From Corynebacterium sp. Marseille-P4321 (GTDB taxonomy: Bacteria > Actinomycetota > Actinomycetes > Mycobacteriales > Mycobacteriaceae): a stretch of DNA of 64,000 nucleotides. The DNA lies in contig NZ_CAHJXO010000001.1 of assembly GCF_903645305.1 (NCBI RefSeq), positions 682,001 to 746,000 on the forward strand, in the 5' to 3' direction. Of the stretch, positions 48,684 through 58,284 are shown in pieces. The position numbers were made by a program, and so were the translations under genes. Position 1 is the first letter of the stretch, and each line of letters opens with the position of its first letter. Below the pieces are notes generated by a model. That model was not told where the DNA came from, searched no databases, and was given only the letters and a program-made list of their open reading frames with translations.

Positions 48684-49469
48684 CTACCGTAACCGACGTG
48701 TCAAACCTTTAGTCGGGTCGGGCATTGCCTTGAAGGAGTGGTCTGCTACCACCAGCTCGCCAGCGAGAGCGCGGTGCAATTGCTTGACGACGTCACCTGC
48801 CATCTCATCTGGCGTGACCTCTTTACCCAGCTCCAAGCTCATGGTGGTCACATCCGCATCGTCGATACCGCACGCCACGATGTGACCGTAGTGGTCAAGC
48901 GTGTTGTTGCAGTTCAGGCTCAACCCGTGCATGGTCACGCCGCGCGTGATGCGGATGCCAAGTGCCGCGACCTTGCGATCCCGGGTGGGCGCGGCCGGGT
49001 CAGCCGCCGGCGTGGTTTCCGGCACCCAGACGCCCGAGCGGCCGTCGATGCGCCCGGCGCTTTCCACGCCAGCGTCGCGCACCGCCTGGATGAGCGCTTC
49101 CTCAATGCGGCGCACGTAATCAACCACGTCCACCGGCTCGGCGAGTTTGATGATGGGGTAGACCACGAGTTGGCCCTCCCCATGCCAGGTGATGCGCCCG
49201 CCACGGTCCACCGGCACCACCGGGACGGGGTATTCGGGGTCCGGCATGTCTTCGGGCTGGGTGCGCTTCCCGGCGGTGAACGTCGAGGGGTGCTCGAGCA
49301 CCAAGATGGTGTCGCCCACCTCATCTTTCGCCCGCTTCGCAGCGATGTCTGCCTGCAAGTCCCAGGCCTGTTGATAGTCCACGAGCCCCAACTCGCGCAC
49401 GTCGATGGGCGCGGTTGAGGCTCGGATGGACTTGTCGGCGGGGAAGAAGGGATCACGGGGCGCAGTCAT
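48684..49469 (-). CDS. lipB: Octanoyl-(acyl carrier protein):protein octanoyltransferase, 261 aa
   Basis: LipB moves octanoyl groups from ACP to lipoyl domains, the step before LipA. The catalytic dyad is visible: Cys in [11 protein letters not shown] and Lys in [10 protein letters not shown]. Other family blocks are [28 protein letters not shown] and RSGVWV. A ~30-residue insertion ([15 protein letters not shown]) lies before the Lys. A -10 box TAGGGT lies 7 bases before the ATG, so the lipB-lipA mRNA is probably leaderless. Confidence 0.97.
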   Translation of the reverse strand: MTAPRDPFFPADKSIRASTAPIDVRELGLVDYQQAWDLQADIAAKRAKDEVGDTILVLEHPSTFTAGKRTQPEDMPDPEYPVPVVPVDRGGRITWHGEGQLVVYPIIKLAEPVDVVDYVRRIEEALIQAVRDAGVESAGRIDGRSGVWVPETTPAADPAAPTRDRKVAALGIRITRGVTMHGLSLNCNNTLDHYGHIVACGIDDADVTTMSLELGKEVTPDEMAGDVVKQLHRALAGELVVADHSFKAMPDPTKGLTRRLR

Positions 49470-49476
49470 ACGCCCA

Positions 49477-49482
49477 ACCCTA
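49477..49482 (-). promoter_or_regulatory. -10 box TAGGGT for leaderless lipB
   Basis: On the - strand TAGGGT, 7 bases, ATG at 49469. It separates lipBA transcription from the upstream gcv genes. Confidence 0.6.
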
Positions 49483-49521
49483 GTCCGCCCTCACTCCGCC
49501 AGGTTGAGGGGTTAGAGGGGG

Positions 49522-49908
49522 TTAGACGCCGTTGGCGGACGCGTACTCGTCGGCCGTGAGCAACGGTCCGACCTCGGACACCTCAACCTCAAACAGCCAG
49601 CCAGTACCGTACGGGTCGGAGTTGATGGTCTCCGGTGCGGACTCAATCTCCTCGTTCACCGCGGTCACGGTGCCGGTGACGGGGGAGTACAGGTCGGACA
49701 CGCTCTTGGTGGACTCGACCTCACCACAGGTCTCACCCGCGGTTACCGTGTCGCCCACAGCGGGCAGCTCAGCGAAGACGACCTCGCCCAGGCGGTCAGC
49801 AGCTACGTGGGTAATACCCACCTTCACCTTGGAACCAGCAGCGGCATCCGGGGTGGAGTCGATCCACTCGTGGTCCTCGGAGTAGTAGAAGTCCTGCTTC
49901 AAAGCCAT
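49522..49908 (-). CDS. gcvH: Glycine cleavage system H protein, 128 aa
   Basis: The shuttle protein of glycine cleavage. The lipoylated Lys is Lys68 in VESTKSVSDLYSPVTG, and the N-terminal YYSEDHEWI and C-terminal GTGWLFEVEVSE blocks are typical. It is the last gene of the gcvP-gcvT-gcvH operon and starts 2 bases after gcvT's stop. lipB and lipA, which install its cofactor, follow on the same strand. Confidence 0.97.
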   Translation of the reverse strand: MALKQDFYYSEDHEWIDSTPDAAAGSKVKVGITHVAADRLGEVVFAELPAVGDTVTAGETCGEVESTKSVSDLYSPVTGTVTAVNEEIESAPETINSDPYGTGWLFEVEVSEVGPLLTADEYASANGV

Positions 49909-49910
49909 GG

Positions 49911-51005
49911 TTATGCGTCCTTTCGGGAGTAAAACGGTGTCTGCACAATGGTAAACGGGTAACGGCGCCCGCGGATGTCAATTTCCACTTCGGTGCCCAC
50001 TTCCGCGTGTGCGGGGTCCACATGCGCCAGCGCGACCGGGTGGCCGAGCGTCGGCGACGGCTGGCCGGAGGTGACCACGCCAATCTTGTCATCGGAGCCT
50101 GCGAGGAAGACCTCTGCGCCCTCGCGGGCGGCGCGGCGCTGGTCTGAGGACAGGCCAGCGATGACCACGGAAGGCTCGCGGCCCGCCAGCGCCTCCTTGC
50201 CCACAAAGTCCGCTTCTTTCTTGGCAAACGCACGGCCCATCCCGGCTTCCACTGGGGTGATATCAGTGGTCAGCTCGTGGCCGTAGAGCGGCATTGAAGC
50301 CTCCAGCCGCAGCGAATCGCGCGCGGCCAGACCGCAGGGGGTGCCGGAGCCGATCACGGCGTCCCACACAGCCTGCGCGTCCTCGTTCATGCAGAACAGT
50401 TCGAAGCCGTCCTCGCCGGTGTAGCCGGTGCGGGCGACGAACACCTCGACCGGTTCACTGCTGCCCCCGTTGTCCGAACGGAGTGAGGACCACGTACCGG
50501 AGTAGTAAGAGAGTGCGTCGGGGTCGTCGGCAAGCAGAGGCTTAAGGGCTGTGAGCGCGCCAGGGCCCTGAACGGCAACCAGCGCGATCGCCTCGGAATC
50601 GTTGCGCAGCTCCACGTCGAAGTCGCCCTTGCGGGCCTGGAACGCCTCCCACACCGCCGGGGTATTGGCAGCGTTGGGTACGACCATGAAGTGGTTCTCG
50701 CCGAACTTGTAGGTGATCAAGTCGTCCAAAATCCCGCCATCCTCGGCCACGATCATGGAGTACTTCGCCTTGCCGTCCTTGAGCGCGCTCAGGTTGGAAA
50801 TTAAGGCGTAATCCAAAAACGCTCCGGCATCGGGGCCCTGAACGTTGATCTCGCCCATGTGGGAGAGATCGAAAATGCCTACGCCGGAACGCACCGCCCG
50901 GTGCTCATCGAGCTCATTGCCGTACTTCAGTGGCATGTCCCAGCCACCGAAATCGGTGAAGGTGGCGCCGAGTGCCTCGTGGGTGGCGTGCAATGGGGTC
51001 TGCAT
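49911..51005 (-). CDS. gcvT: Aminomethyltransferase (glycine cleavage T protein), 364 aa
   Basis: GcvT releases ammonia from the aminomethyl-lipoyl H protein and passes the carbon to tetrahydrofolate. Visible blocks are FGGWDMPLKYGNELDEH, GIFDLSHMGEI, the folate-binding Asp region ILDDLITYKFG and YTGEDGFELFC. The ATG at 51005 is 9 bases from AAAGGAGA; a GTG two codons earlier (51011) is only 3 bases away and less likely. It is 14 bases downstream of gcvP. Confidence 0.96.
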   Translation of the reverse strand: MQTPLHATHEALGATFTDFGGWDMPLKYGNELDEHRAVRSGVGIFDLSHMGEINVQGPDAGAFLDYALISNLSALKDGKAKYSMIVAEDGGILDDLITYKFGENHFMVVPNAANTPAVWEAFQARKGDFDVELRNDSEAIALVAVQGPGALTALKPLLADDPDALSYYSGTWSSLRSDNGGSSEPVEVFVARTGYTGEDGFELFCMNEDAQAVWDAVIGSGTPCGLAARDSLRLEASMPLYGHELTTDITPVEAGMGRAFAKKEADFVGKEALAGREPSVVIAGLSSDQRRAAREGAEVFLAGSDDKIGVVTSGQPSPTLGHPVALAHVDPAHAEVGTEVEIDIRGRRYPFTIVQTPFYSRKDA

Positions 51006-51019
51006 ATGCACAGTCTCCT

Positions 51020-53905
51020 TTACTTCGAATTCTCTTCGGTGATCACGGCGTCGACTTCCTCGACAGCTTCAGGCGTGATGTCGAACGCCTCCGGCGGCGG
51101 ACAGGCGCACTGCAGGTTGCGGTCACCGAAAGCTTCGTCGATGCGACGTACCGGCGGGAAGTACTTGCGTCGCACCAGGCCCTCCACTGGGTATGCGGCC
51201 TGTTCGCGGGTGAATTCGTACGGCCACTCGTCGCGCACCACGCTGTGGGCGGTGTAGGGGGAGTTGTGGACGACGGACTTCTCGTACTCCACGCGACCGT
51301 CGATGATCTCCTGGATCTCCGCGCGAATCGAACGCATCGCTTCGATGAAGCGGTCCAGCTCGCCCAGGTCCTCGGACTCGGTGGGCTCCACCATCAGGGT
51401 GCCCGCCACCGGGAACGCAAGGGTAGGGGCGTGGAAACCGTAGTCGATGAGGCGCTTGGCCACATCGGCCGCGGTAACCCCGGAAGCGTCGGTAAGCTCA
51501 CGCAAATCCAAAATGCACTCGTGGCCCACCAGGCCGTTCTCACCGGTGTAGAGCACCGGGAACGAATCGTTGAGCTCATGCGAGATGTAGTTCGCGCCCA
51601 GCACCGCATGTTCGGTCGCAGACTTCAATCCTTCGGCTCCAGACATCGCGATGTACGCCCAGGTGATCGGCAGCACGCCCGCGGAGCCGTAGAGCGCCGA
51701 CGCAATCGGCGCGCCCTTGGCGTCCGCGGCCTCTTCTTGCGAGACGTTCGGATCTGCCGGCAGGAACGGGATGAGGTGCTCCTGCACGCCGATCGGGCCA
51801 ATGCCCGGGCCGCCACCGCCGTGCGGGATGGTGAAGGTCTTGTGCAGGTTGAGGTGGCTCACGTCGCCGCCGAAGTCGCCGGGGCGCGCGATGCCGGTCA
51901 GGGCGTTCATGTTCGCGCCGTCGATGTAGACCTGCCCGCCGACCGCGTGCACTTTGTCGCAGACTTCGCGCACCGTGTCCTCATACACCCCGTGCGTGGA
52001 CGGGTAGGTGATCATGATCGCCGCGACGTGGTCCGCATGCTGCTCAAGCTTTGCGTCCAGGTCGCTCATATCGATGGAGCCGTCTTCAGCGGTCTTCACC
52101 ACCACTACGCGCAGGTTTGCAAGTGTGGCGCTTGCGGCGTTCGTGCCGTGCGCGGACGCCGGAATGATGCAGATGTCGCGCTCGGTGTCGCCGTTCGCCA
52201 CGTGGTAGCGGCGAATTGCCAACAGGCCCGCGAGCTCGCCCGTCGCGCCGGAGTTCGGCTGGACGGACACGTCGGCGTAGCCGGTGATTTCCGTCAGCCA
52301 GGTCCGCGATTCGTCGATAAGCTCCTGCCATCCCGCGGTGTACTCCTGCGGCGTGTAGGGGTGCACATTCGCGAACCCCGGCCACGTGATGGATTCCAGC
52401 CCGGCCGTCGGGTTGAGCTTCATGGTGCACGAACCCAACGGAATCATCGTGCGGTCCAGTGCGAGATCCTTATCACCCAGCTCGCGGATGTAGCGCATCA
52501 TTTGTGTCTCGGAATGGAAACGGTTGAACGTCTCGTGCGTGAGGAACTCGGTCGAGCGCTTCAGCTCCTCCGGGATCCGGCGACCAGCCTCGCCCGGCTT
52601 CGCACCGAACGCATCGAGCAGTACTGCGAGATCCTCGTCGGAGCAGTCCTCGCCGAAGCTCACGGCCACAGCTCCCTCGAGAGGTCGCACGAGGTAACCA
52701 GCAGCAGCAAGCTTATCGACGACTTCCTGCGCACCTTCCACCTCAACCACAACCGTGTCGAAGAACTCTGCGTGGCGAACCTTGCCTCCTGCGGCCTCGA
52801 CCCCTGCAGCGAACGACGCCGCACGCCCGTGGATGGTCTCGGCGATCTCGGTCAGGCCCTTCGGACCGTGGTACACGGCGTACATAGACGCGGTGACCGC
52901 CAGTAGCGCTTGGGCGGTGCAGATGTTGGATGTCGCCTTCTCACGGCGGATGTGCTGCTCGCGTGTCTGCAGCGCGAGACGGTACGCCGGGTAGCCTTCC
53001 GCGTCCTTGGACACGCCGACCAAACGCCCCGGCATTTGGCGCTGCAGCTTCTGGCGTACAGCCATGTACGCCGCGTGCGGGCCGCCGAAGAACAGCGGAA
53101 CGCCGAGGCGCTGCGTGGTGCCAATGGCGATGTCCGCCCCGAACTCACCAGGGGATTCAAGCAATGTAAGCGCGAGGATGTCCGCGTCCACACACGCCAG
53201 GCCACCACGTTCGTGCACCGCGTCGATGATCGGGCGCGGATCCGCCACATCACCCTCTGTGCCGGGGTACGCGATCACGGCTCCGACGATGTCTTCTGCC
53301 ACCACGCCGTGGCTCAGATCCGTGACCTCCACTTCGAGGTCGAACACCCGGGCACGTTCCGCAGCGACGTTGATCACCTGCGGGTGCAGGCGCGAATCCA
53401 GCAGAACCCGGCGGCCCTTCTTCACCACGCGGGACATCAGGCCGACGGCCTCGGCGGCGGCCGACGCTTCGTCGAGAAGCGACGCATTCGCGATATCCAG
53501 CCCCGTGAGGTCCTGCACCATCGTCTGGAAGTTCAGCAGCGCCTCAAGACGGCCCTGCGATATTTCCGCCTGGTAGGGGGTGTAGGCGGTGTACCAACCA
53601 GCGTCCTCCACCACACCGCGGCGGATCACCGGCGGGGTGAGGGTGGAGGAAAAGCCCTGACCGTAGAACGCCTTGAGCACCGTATTCTTGCCGGCGAGTT
53701 CGCGGAGACGATCCTGCGCTTCGTACTCCGTGAGCCCCTCGGGCAAGTCCAGCGCGCGGCCCAGCAGGATGCCCTGCGGCACTGCGGCGGAGATGAGCGA
53801 CTCAAGCGAGTCATATCCCAGCCGCTGCAGCATGACCTTCTGCTCGGAGGCATCGGGGCCGATGTGGCGAGAAATATAGTCCAACGAAAGCTCCTTGTCG
53901 CTCAC
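51020..53905 (-). CDS. gcvP: Glycine dehydrogenase (decarboxylating), P protein, 961 aa
   Basis: A single-chain P protein with both halves fused. It decarboxylates glycine with PLP and loads the H-protein lipoyl arm. The PLP Lys is in NLHKTFTIPHGGGGPG; other blocks are YQAEISQGRLEALLNFQ, FFGGPHAAYMA and QPNSGATGELAGLLAI. The GTG at 53905 is preceded by a GGA-containing ribosome site; TATACT ~30 bases upstream is a likely -10 box. The leader is far too short for a glycine riboswitch. First gene of the gcvPTH operon. Confidence 0.97.
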   Translation of the reverse strand: MSDKELSLDYISRHIGPDASEQKVMLQRLGYDSLESLISAAVPQGILLGRALDLPEGLTEYEAQDRLRELAGKNTVLKAFYGQGFSSTLTPPVIRRGVVEDAGWYTAYTPYQAEISQGRLEALLNFQTMVQDLTGLDIANASLLDEASAAAEAVGLMSRVVKKGRRVLLDSRLHPQVINVAAERARVFDLEVEVTDLSHGVVAEDIVGAVIAYPGTEGDVADPRPIIDAVHERGGLACVDADILALTLLESPGEFGADIAIGTTQRLGVPLFFGGPHAAYMAVRQKLQRQMPGRLVGVSKDAEGYPAYRLALQTREQHIRREKATSNICTAQALLAVTASMYAVYHGPKGLTEIAETIHGRAASFAAGVEAAGGKVRHAEFFDTVVVEVEGAQEVVDKLAAAGYLVRPLEGAVAVSFGEDCSDEDLAVLLDAFGAKPGEAGRRIPEELKRSTEFLTHETFNRFHSETQMMRYIRELGDKDLALDRTMIPLGSCTMKLNPTAGLESITWPGFANVHPYTPQEYTAGWQELIDESRTWLTEITGYADVSVQPNSGATGELAGLLAIRRYHVANGDTERDICIIPASAHGTNAASATLANLRVVVVKTAEDGSIDMSDLDAKLEQHADHVAAIMITYPSTHGVYEDTVREVCDKVHAVGGQVYIDGANMNALTGIARPGDFGGDVSHLNLHKTFTIPHGGGGPGIGPIGVQEHLIPFLPADPNVSQEEAADAKGAPIASALYGSAGVLPITWAYIAMSGAEGLKSATEHAVLGANYISHELNDSFPVLYTGENGLVGHECILDLRELTDASGVTAADVAKRLIDYGFHAPTLAFPVAGTLMVEPTESEDLGELDRFIEAMRSIRAEIQEIIDGRVEYEKSVVHNSPYTAHSVVRDEWPYEFTREQAAYPVEGLVRRKYFPPVRRIDEAFGDRNLQCACPPPEAFDITPEAVEEVDAVITEENSK

Positions 53906-53946
53906 TGCGAATCGATCCAGCCGTAAGTATAAATGGCGCGCCGACG

Positions 53947-55707
53947 CTAAAAATCCTCCACTGCTGTATCGCCGAAGAGCCAGGTTATGGAAATGGCGCC
54001 GGGGTCTGGGACCTCGTTCGCGGATTCACCGATGTAGGAAGCACGCCCCTTCTTCGCCTGCATGCCGCGGGTGGATTTCGCACCTTCGACGGCAGGCTCC
54101 AGAATCTGCTCCAATACCGCGGCGATGTCGGATCCATCCGCGCTCGCCGCCGCCTTCGCCGCGGGCGCGAGCGCATCCACCACCGTGTTGTCGCCCTCCT
54201 TCGCCCCGCCGAGCTCAGTGATAGCATCCACACCGTCTTTCAGGCCCTTCGCCAACGTCTCTGCGAATTCAGCCGCATCGGCGTCGCGCGAATCCACGCC
54301 CGCTTCCGCGAAGACCTCACCCATCACGCGGAAGAAGGTGCCGAGAACAGCGCCGGACGTGCCGCCCGCGCGCACGAGCATGCGGTGGGCGAAGAACTCC
54401 AGCACCTCCGCATCCGAACCCTTCACCGGCGTCTGCACTTTCCCGAACGCCGCCTCCAAGTTCTGGCCGAAGTCGCCGTCGCCCGCTTCGCGGTCCAGCT
54501 CCGTCAGGTCGTCAAAGCCCTTCTGCAGCCTGTCGACGAATGCGCTCAGCCACTCGTTCTCGCCGCCCTCATCGGACTGCTCAACATCATCGATCATCAC
54601 CGCGTTCTCGAACGTTGGGTCGCTGACCACGGCTGGCCAAGCTGGCGCGGCGGTATCGGCGTCGAGCAGCTCGATGAGCTCGTCGTCAAGCACTGTGACC
54701 GTAAGCGAGATACCCGCCATGTTGAGCGAGGTGACAAGCGAGCCGCGCAGGCCGCGACGGACCGTCGCCCCACGCTCGCCGAGCTGCTTGACCGCCTCTC
54801 CGAAGACGAGGTCGATCTCCAGCTCGCTGGTGCCACCAAGACCGTTGACCAGCAGCGCAACATCGGTGCTTTCGTGCTCGGTGCCTTTCACCTGGTGCTC
54901 AAGAGAGTCTTTAATACCGTCGAGCAACTCAGTGACTAACCTGCTCGCGGTCGGGGTCTCATCTGTCTGGTCGCGCCGTTCCACTCCGGGCTCACCGTGG
55001 ATGCCCACGCCGACCTCAATCTGGAACTCATCCAGGTCGAACGTCTGCCGGTCGCTGGTGGGCAGGTGCCCCGGCTGAAGCGCCACAGCCATAGAGCGGG
55101 ACTGGTCCGCCGCGCGCTGAGCGAGCTCCGCGACCTTCTCCAAGTCATCGCCTCGCGCAGCCGCAGCACCCGCAATCTTTTCCACGATGATTGTGGCGCC
55201 GGTGCCACGGCGACCGGGGGAGTCGTCGTCGCCGATCTCGGTCGCCACATCGTCGGCAACCAGCACCTGCTTCACCTCGACGTCGGTGCTGTTATCGGCG
55301 ACGGTGAAGTTCATCACGTCACCCGTGTAGTTCTTCACCACGTGCACGACGCCTTTACCACGGTCCGCCCATTCGGTCGCCGCCGTGATCTGCACCGCGT
55401 TAGGGGAAGTGAAAAGGAGTCCGGGGCAGGCTGCGTCGAGCATGCCCGCGCCGACGAATCCCGCGTGCATTGGTTCGTGGCCAGACCCGCCTCCGGAGAT
55501 CACCGCCACGTTCTCGCCGTCCCCGCGGTCCGCCAGGGCGATAAACCCCTCGTCGTGCCACTCGGCGTACGGGTGCGCGGCCACGAGACCGCCGAGGGCC
55601 TCTTCCATGAAGTCGCTGGTGTCGTTACGAAACGATTTGAAGCTGTGCTTCTTCGGCTTGTCGCCGGTGTCCTGCTGGATGTTCTTTGAGTCCTGATCCT
55701 GTGCCAT
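53947..55707 (-). CDS. Fused DhaK-DhaL dihydroxyacetone kinase, 586 aa
   Basis: The N-terminal DAK1 domain (~1-350) has VISGGGSGHEPMHAGFVGAGML and the His in GVGIHGEPG that binds dihydroxyacetone covalently. The C-terminal DAK2 domain (~385-586) has the Mg-ADP-binding Asp cluster in DREAGDGDFGQNLE and RAGGTSGAVLG. Fusion means ATP is the phosphate donor, unlike PTS-linked DhaK/L/M systems. An acidic N-terminal extension of ~25 residues is present. No glycerol dehydrogenase lies nearby. TACACT lies 7 bases before the ATG, so it has its own leaderless promoter. Confidence 0.95.
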   Translation of the reverse strand: MAQDQDSKNIQQDTGDKPKKHSFKSFRNDTSDFMEEALGGLVAAHPYAEWHDEGFIALADRGDGENVAVISGGGSGHEPMHAGFVGAGMLDAACPGLLFTSPNAVQITAATEWADRGKGVVHVVKNYTGDVMNFTVADNSTDVEVKQVLVADDVATEIGDDDSPGRRGTGATIIVEKIAGAAAARGDDLEKVAELAQRAADQSRSMAVALQPGHLPTSDRQTFDLDEFQIEVGVGIHGEPGVERRDQTDETPTASRLVTELLDGIKDSLEHQVKGTEHESTDVALLVNGLGGTSELEIDLVFGEAVKQLGERGATVRRGLRGSLVTSLNMAGISLTVTVLDDELIELLDADTAAPAWPAVVSDPTFENAVMIDDVEQSDEGGENEWLSAFVDRLQKGFDDLTELDREAGDGDFGQNLEAAFGKVQTPVKGSDAEVLEFFAHRMLVRAGGTSGAVLGTFFRVMGEVFAEAGVDSRDADAAEFAETLAKGLKDGVDAITELGGAKEGDNTVVDALAPAAKAAASADGSDIAAVLEQILEPAVEGAKSTRGMQAKKGRASYIGESANEVPDPGAISITWLFGDTAVEDF

Positions 55708-55714
55708 GACGTCC

Positions 55715-55720
55715 AGTGTA
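55715..55720 (-). promoter_or_regulatory. -10 box TACACT for leaderless dhaKL
   Basis: On the - strand TACACT, 7 bases, ATG at 55707. The upstream ~215 bases hold a 20-bp palindrome and the aceF terminator. Confidence 0.6.
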
Positions 55721-55796
55721 GAGATTCAGGCCACTTAGGTGGATATCGCGGATCGGCGTCACAGTAAGTATGAGGCGAAGCAAAGTGCCGCTTCGA

Positions 55797-55816
55797 GAGT
55801 ATGCAGCTGCATACTC
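55797..55816. promoter_or_regulatory. 20-bp perfect palindrome
   Basis: GAGTATGCAG followed directly by CTGCATACTC is a perfect 20-bp palindrome. It lies ~77-96 bases upstream of the dhaKL -10 box. A dimeric regulator (for example TetR- or LacI-like) could bind; no T run follows, so it is not a terminator. Confidence 0.55.
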
Positions 55817-55856
55817 AGCCAGCGTGCTTGACCTCGGACGCGCAATAAGAACGCCA

Positions 55857-55890
55857 AAGCCCGGCACCAACCGGAGTTGGCGCCGGGCTT
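55857..55890 (-). terminator. Terminator after aceF
   Basis: AAGCCCGGC at the left end pairs with GCCGGGCTT at the right end, with further pairing of CCAA/TTGG inside. It follows the aceF stop on the - strand and is followed by TTTGGCG. Confidence 0.7.
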
Positions 55891-55936
55891 ACCGGCGGGT
55901 TGCTAGGAACCCAACGGGCTCACTCTCGAGCGGGGA

Positions 55937-58159
55937 CTAGAGGGCGAGATCGTCCTCGAAGTCGCCCTGCTCGATGCGGTCCTTGATGGTGGTGACGAAG
56001 CGACCTGCGTCCGCGCCGTCGATCAGCTGGTGATCGTAGGTGAACGGCAGGTAGCACATCTGGCGGATCGCGATGGAGTCGATACCGTCCTCGGTAACAA
56101 TCACTGGGCGCTTCTCAATCGCAGCGGTGCCCAGGATGCCGGCCTGCGGCGGGGTGAGCACCGGGGTATCCAGCAGCGCGCCCTCGGAACCGATGTTGGT
56201 CACCGTGAAGGTAGCACCAGACAGGTCGTCTGGGCGCAGCTTCTTGTTGCGCGCGCGGTCCGCCAAGTCGGCGATCGCCTGAGCGATGTCGGCGAGGTTC
56301 ATGTCCTGCGCCTTCTTGATCACCGGCACCAAGAGGCCCTGCGGGGTGTCCACAGCGATACCGATGTTCACGTCCTCGTGGTACGTGATGGTCTTGTCGG
56401 TGGCGTTGTAAGACGCGTTGACGTTCGGGTGGGACACAAGCGCTTCCGCCGTGGCCTTGATGAAGAACGCCAGGTACGTGATGTTTGCGCCGTGCTTCTC
56501 GACGAAGGCCGGCTTGACCTTCTTGCGCAGCTCCGCAACGCGGGTGACATCGACCTCCTGAACGTGGGTGAGCTGAGCAGAAGTCTGCAGGGACTCGACC
56601 ATCTTCGCAGCCGTAATCTCGCGAATGCGGTTGACCTTCTGCGTGGTGCCGATAAGCTCCTGCTTCGCCGGGTCCACAGACTTCGTGGACCAGTTGGAGC
56701 GCGGACCCTTCTGCTCCGGTGCAGCAGCGGAGGAGTCGGCTGCCTCGCCCTTCGCGGAGCCACCCTCCGCGGCCGCGAGCACGTCCTGCTTGCGGATGCG
56801 GCCGCCGACACCGGTGCCCTCGATGGAGTTCAGGTCAACGCCGTGCTTGTCGGCGAGCTTGCGCACCAGCGGGGTGACGTACGGGACGTTGCCGTCGTTC
56901 TTGTCCAGCTTCGCGGAAGCGTTCGTGCCCTCGGCCTTGCCGTCCTTCGCGGCCTTCTTCTCCTCGCGCTCGTTTGCAGCGGAGCCCTTATCGGCCTTGT
57001 CGTCGGCCTTCTCAGCCTTCTTCGGCTCCTCCTTCTTCGGCTCCTCCTTCTTCTCCTCGGCCTTCGGCTCTTCGGCCTCCTCGACCTCTTCTGCCTCGTC
57101 ATCCGCATCGTCGGCCTCAGCAGCAGCCTCGGCGTCGCCAATGATCACGATGACATCGCCAACCTCGACGGTGTCGTCTTCCTCAGCCAGGATCTCCAGG
57201 ATGGTGCCCTCAACCGGGGACGGGATCTCGGTGTCAACCTTGTCGGTGGAGACCTCGAGCAGCGGCTCGTCGACCTCAACCATGTCGCCGACGGACTTCA
57301 GCCAGGTGGTGATGGTGCCCTCGGTGACGGATTCACCGAGCTCCGGCATCTCAACCTTGGTGCCCTCGCCGGAGCCCTTCTTGTTCTTCGCGGAGTCCTT
57401 CTTCTCGGACTTCTTCGGGGCGTCCTCCGGGTTGGCGCCTTCGCTGTCGGCGGAGTTGTCCTCATCGACCTCTTCGTCGGCGTCGGCGACGTTCTCCTCG
57501 CCGCGGTCCTCTTCGTCGTCCTCGTCGTCCTCGTCCGCACCTGCCGCGTCAGCGTCGCCCACGCGTGCGATGACATCACCGACCTCGACGGTGTCGTCCT
57601 CCTCGGCGAGAATCTCAACCAGGGTGCCGGCAACCGGGGACGGGATCTCGGTGTCAACCTTGTCGGTGGAGACCTCGAGCAGCGGCTCGTCGACCTCTAC
57701 CTCGTCACCGACCTCCTTGAGCCAGGTGGTGATGGTGCCTTCGGTGACGGACTCGCCCAGCTCGGGCATCTCGACGTCGGTTGCGGAGCCGGAAGCCTTC
57801 TTACCGGAAGCCTTCTTCGGCTTCTCCTCAGCCTCTTCCTTCTCCTCAGCCTCGTCGGCTGCGTCATCCTCGGCATCCGCTTCCTCCGCGTCATCAGCGT
57901 CGTCGGAGTCAGCTTCCTCGCCCTCGTCACCGATGATGGCGATCACGTCGCCGATCTCAACGGTGTCGTCCTCTTCAGCCTTGATCTCCAGGATCACGCC
58001 AGCGACGGGGGAGGGGATCTCGGTGTCAACCTTGTCGGTGGAGACCTCGAGCAGCGGCTCGTCGACCTCGACGGTGTCGCCGACCTCCTTCAGCCACGTG
58101 GTGATCGTGCCTTCGGTGACCGATTCGCCCAGCTCGGGCATCTCAACTGAGTGCGCCAT
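55937..58159 (-). CDS. aceF: Dihydrolipoamide acyltransferase E2 with three lipoyl domains, 740 aa
   Basis: Core of the pyruvate (and, in corynebacteria, 2-oxoglutarate) dehydrogenase complex. Three nearly identical lipoyl domains have lipoyl Lys at 43, 167 and 307, each in TDKVDTE. They are separated by acidic Ala/Glu/Lys linkers. A peripheral-subunit-binding domain (~425-462, VRKLADKHGVDLNSI) and the catalytic domain (~500-740, active-site DHQLIDGADAGRF) follow. Automated annotation often calls it sucB; in C. glutamicum the single E2 is AceF, so I use that. AAGGAAAC precedes the ATG. lipB/lipA nearby supply its cofactor. Confidence 0.95.
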   Translation of the reverse strand: MAHSVEMPELGESVTEGTITTWLKEVGDTVEVDEPLLEVSTDKVDTEIPSPVAGVILEIKAEEDDTVEIGDVIAIIGDEGEEADSDDADDAEEADAEDDAADEAEEKEEAEEKPKKASGKKASGSATDVEMPELGESVTEGTITTWLKEVGDEVEVDEPLLEVSTDKVDTEIPSPVAGTLVEILAEEDDTVEVGDVIARVGDADAAGADEDDEDDEEDRGEENVADADEEVDEDNSADSEGANPEDAPKKSEKKDSAKNKKGSGEGTKVEMPELGESVTEGTITTWLKSVGDMVEVDEPLLEVSTDKVDTEIPSPVEGTILEILAEEDDTVEVGDVIVIIGDAEAAAEADDADDEAEEVEEAEEPKAEEKKEEPKKEEPKKAEKADDKADKGSAANEREEKKAAKDGKAEGTNASAKLDKNDGNVPYVTPLVRKLADKHGVDLNSIEGTGVGGRIRKQDVLAAAEGGSAKGEAADSSAAAPEQKGPRSNWSTKSVDPAKQELIGTTQKVNRIREITAAKMVESLQTSAQLTHVQEVDVTRVAELRKKVKPAFVEKHGANITYLAFFIKATAEALVSHPNVNASYNATDKTITYHEDVNIGIAVDTPQGLLVPVIKKAQDMNLADIAQAIADLADRARNKKLRPDDLSGATFTVTNIGSEGALLDTPVLTPPQAGILGTAAIEKRPVIVTEDGIDSIAIRQMCYLPFTYDHQLIDGADAGRFVTTIKDRIEQGDFEDDLAL

Positions 58160-58271
58160 GTTTCCTTAAGTCTCCTCATCGAACAGTTGGAAGCTATACA
58201 GCTAATGAGCGTACCTGCATTCATCCCCACGCGTTGCCCGAGGGGCACCTAATTTTCAACATGGTGCCCCG

Positions 58272-58277
58272 TATGAT
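58272..58277 (+). promoter_or_regulatory. -10 box TATGAT for a leaderless GTG start
   Basis: TATGAT, 7 bases, GTG at 58285. In-frame ATG codons at 58273 and 58276 lie inside the box. Confidence 0.55.
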
Positions 58278-58284
58278 GTGGGAC

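Noticed and set aside
50972..52906. 644-codon + strand frame opposite gcvP/gcvT
   Set aside because: Spans two genes on the other strand, has no homology-like motif and no ribosome site.
53906..53946. Glycine riboswitch before gcvP
   Set aside because: Only about 41 bases separate gcvP from dhaKL, too short for the aptamer, and no tandem glycine-aptamer pattern is seen.
56030..58169. Long + strand frames (706 and 514 codons) opposite aceF
   Set aside because: Antisense of the repetitive lipoyl domains; the Ser-rich and Val/Leu-rich products only mirror the codons of the E2 gene.
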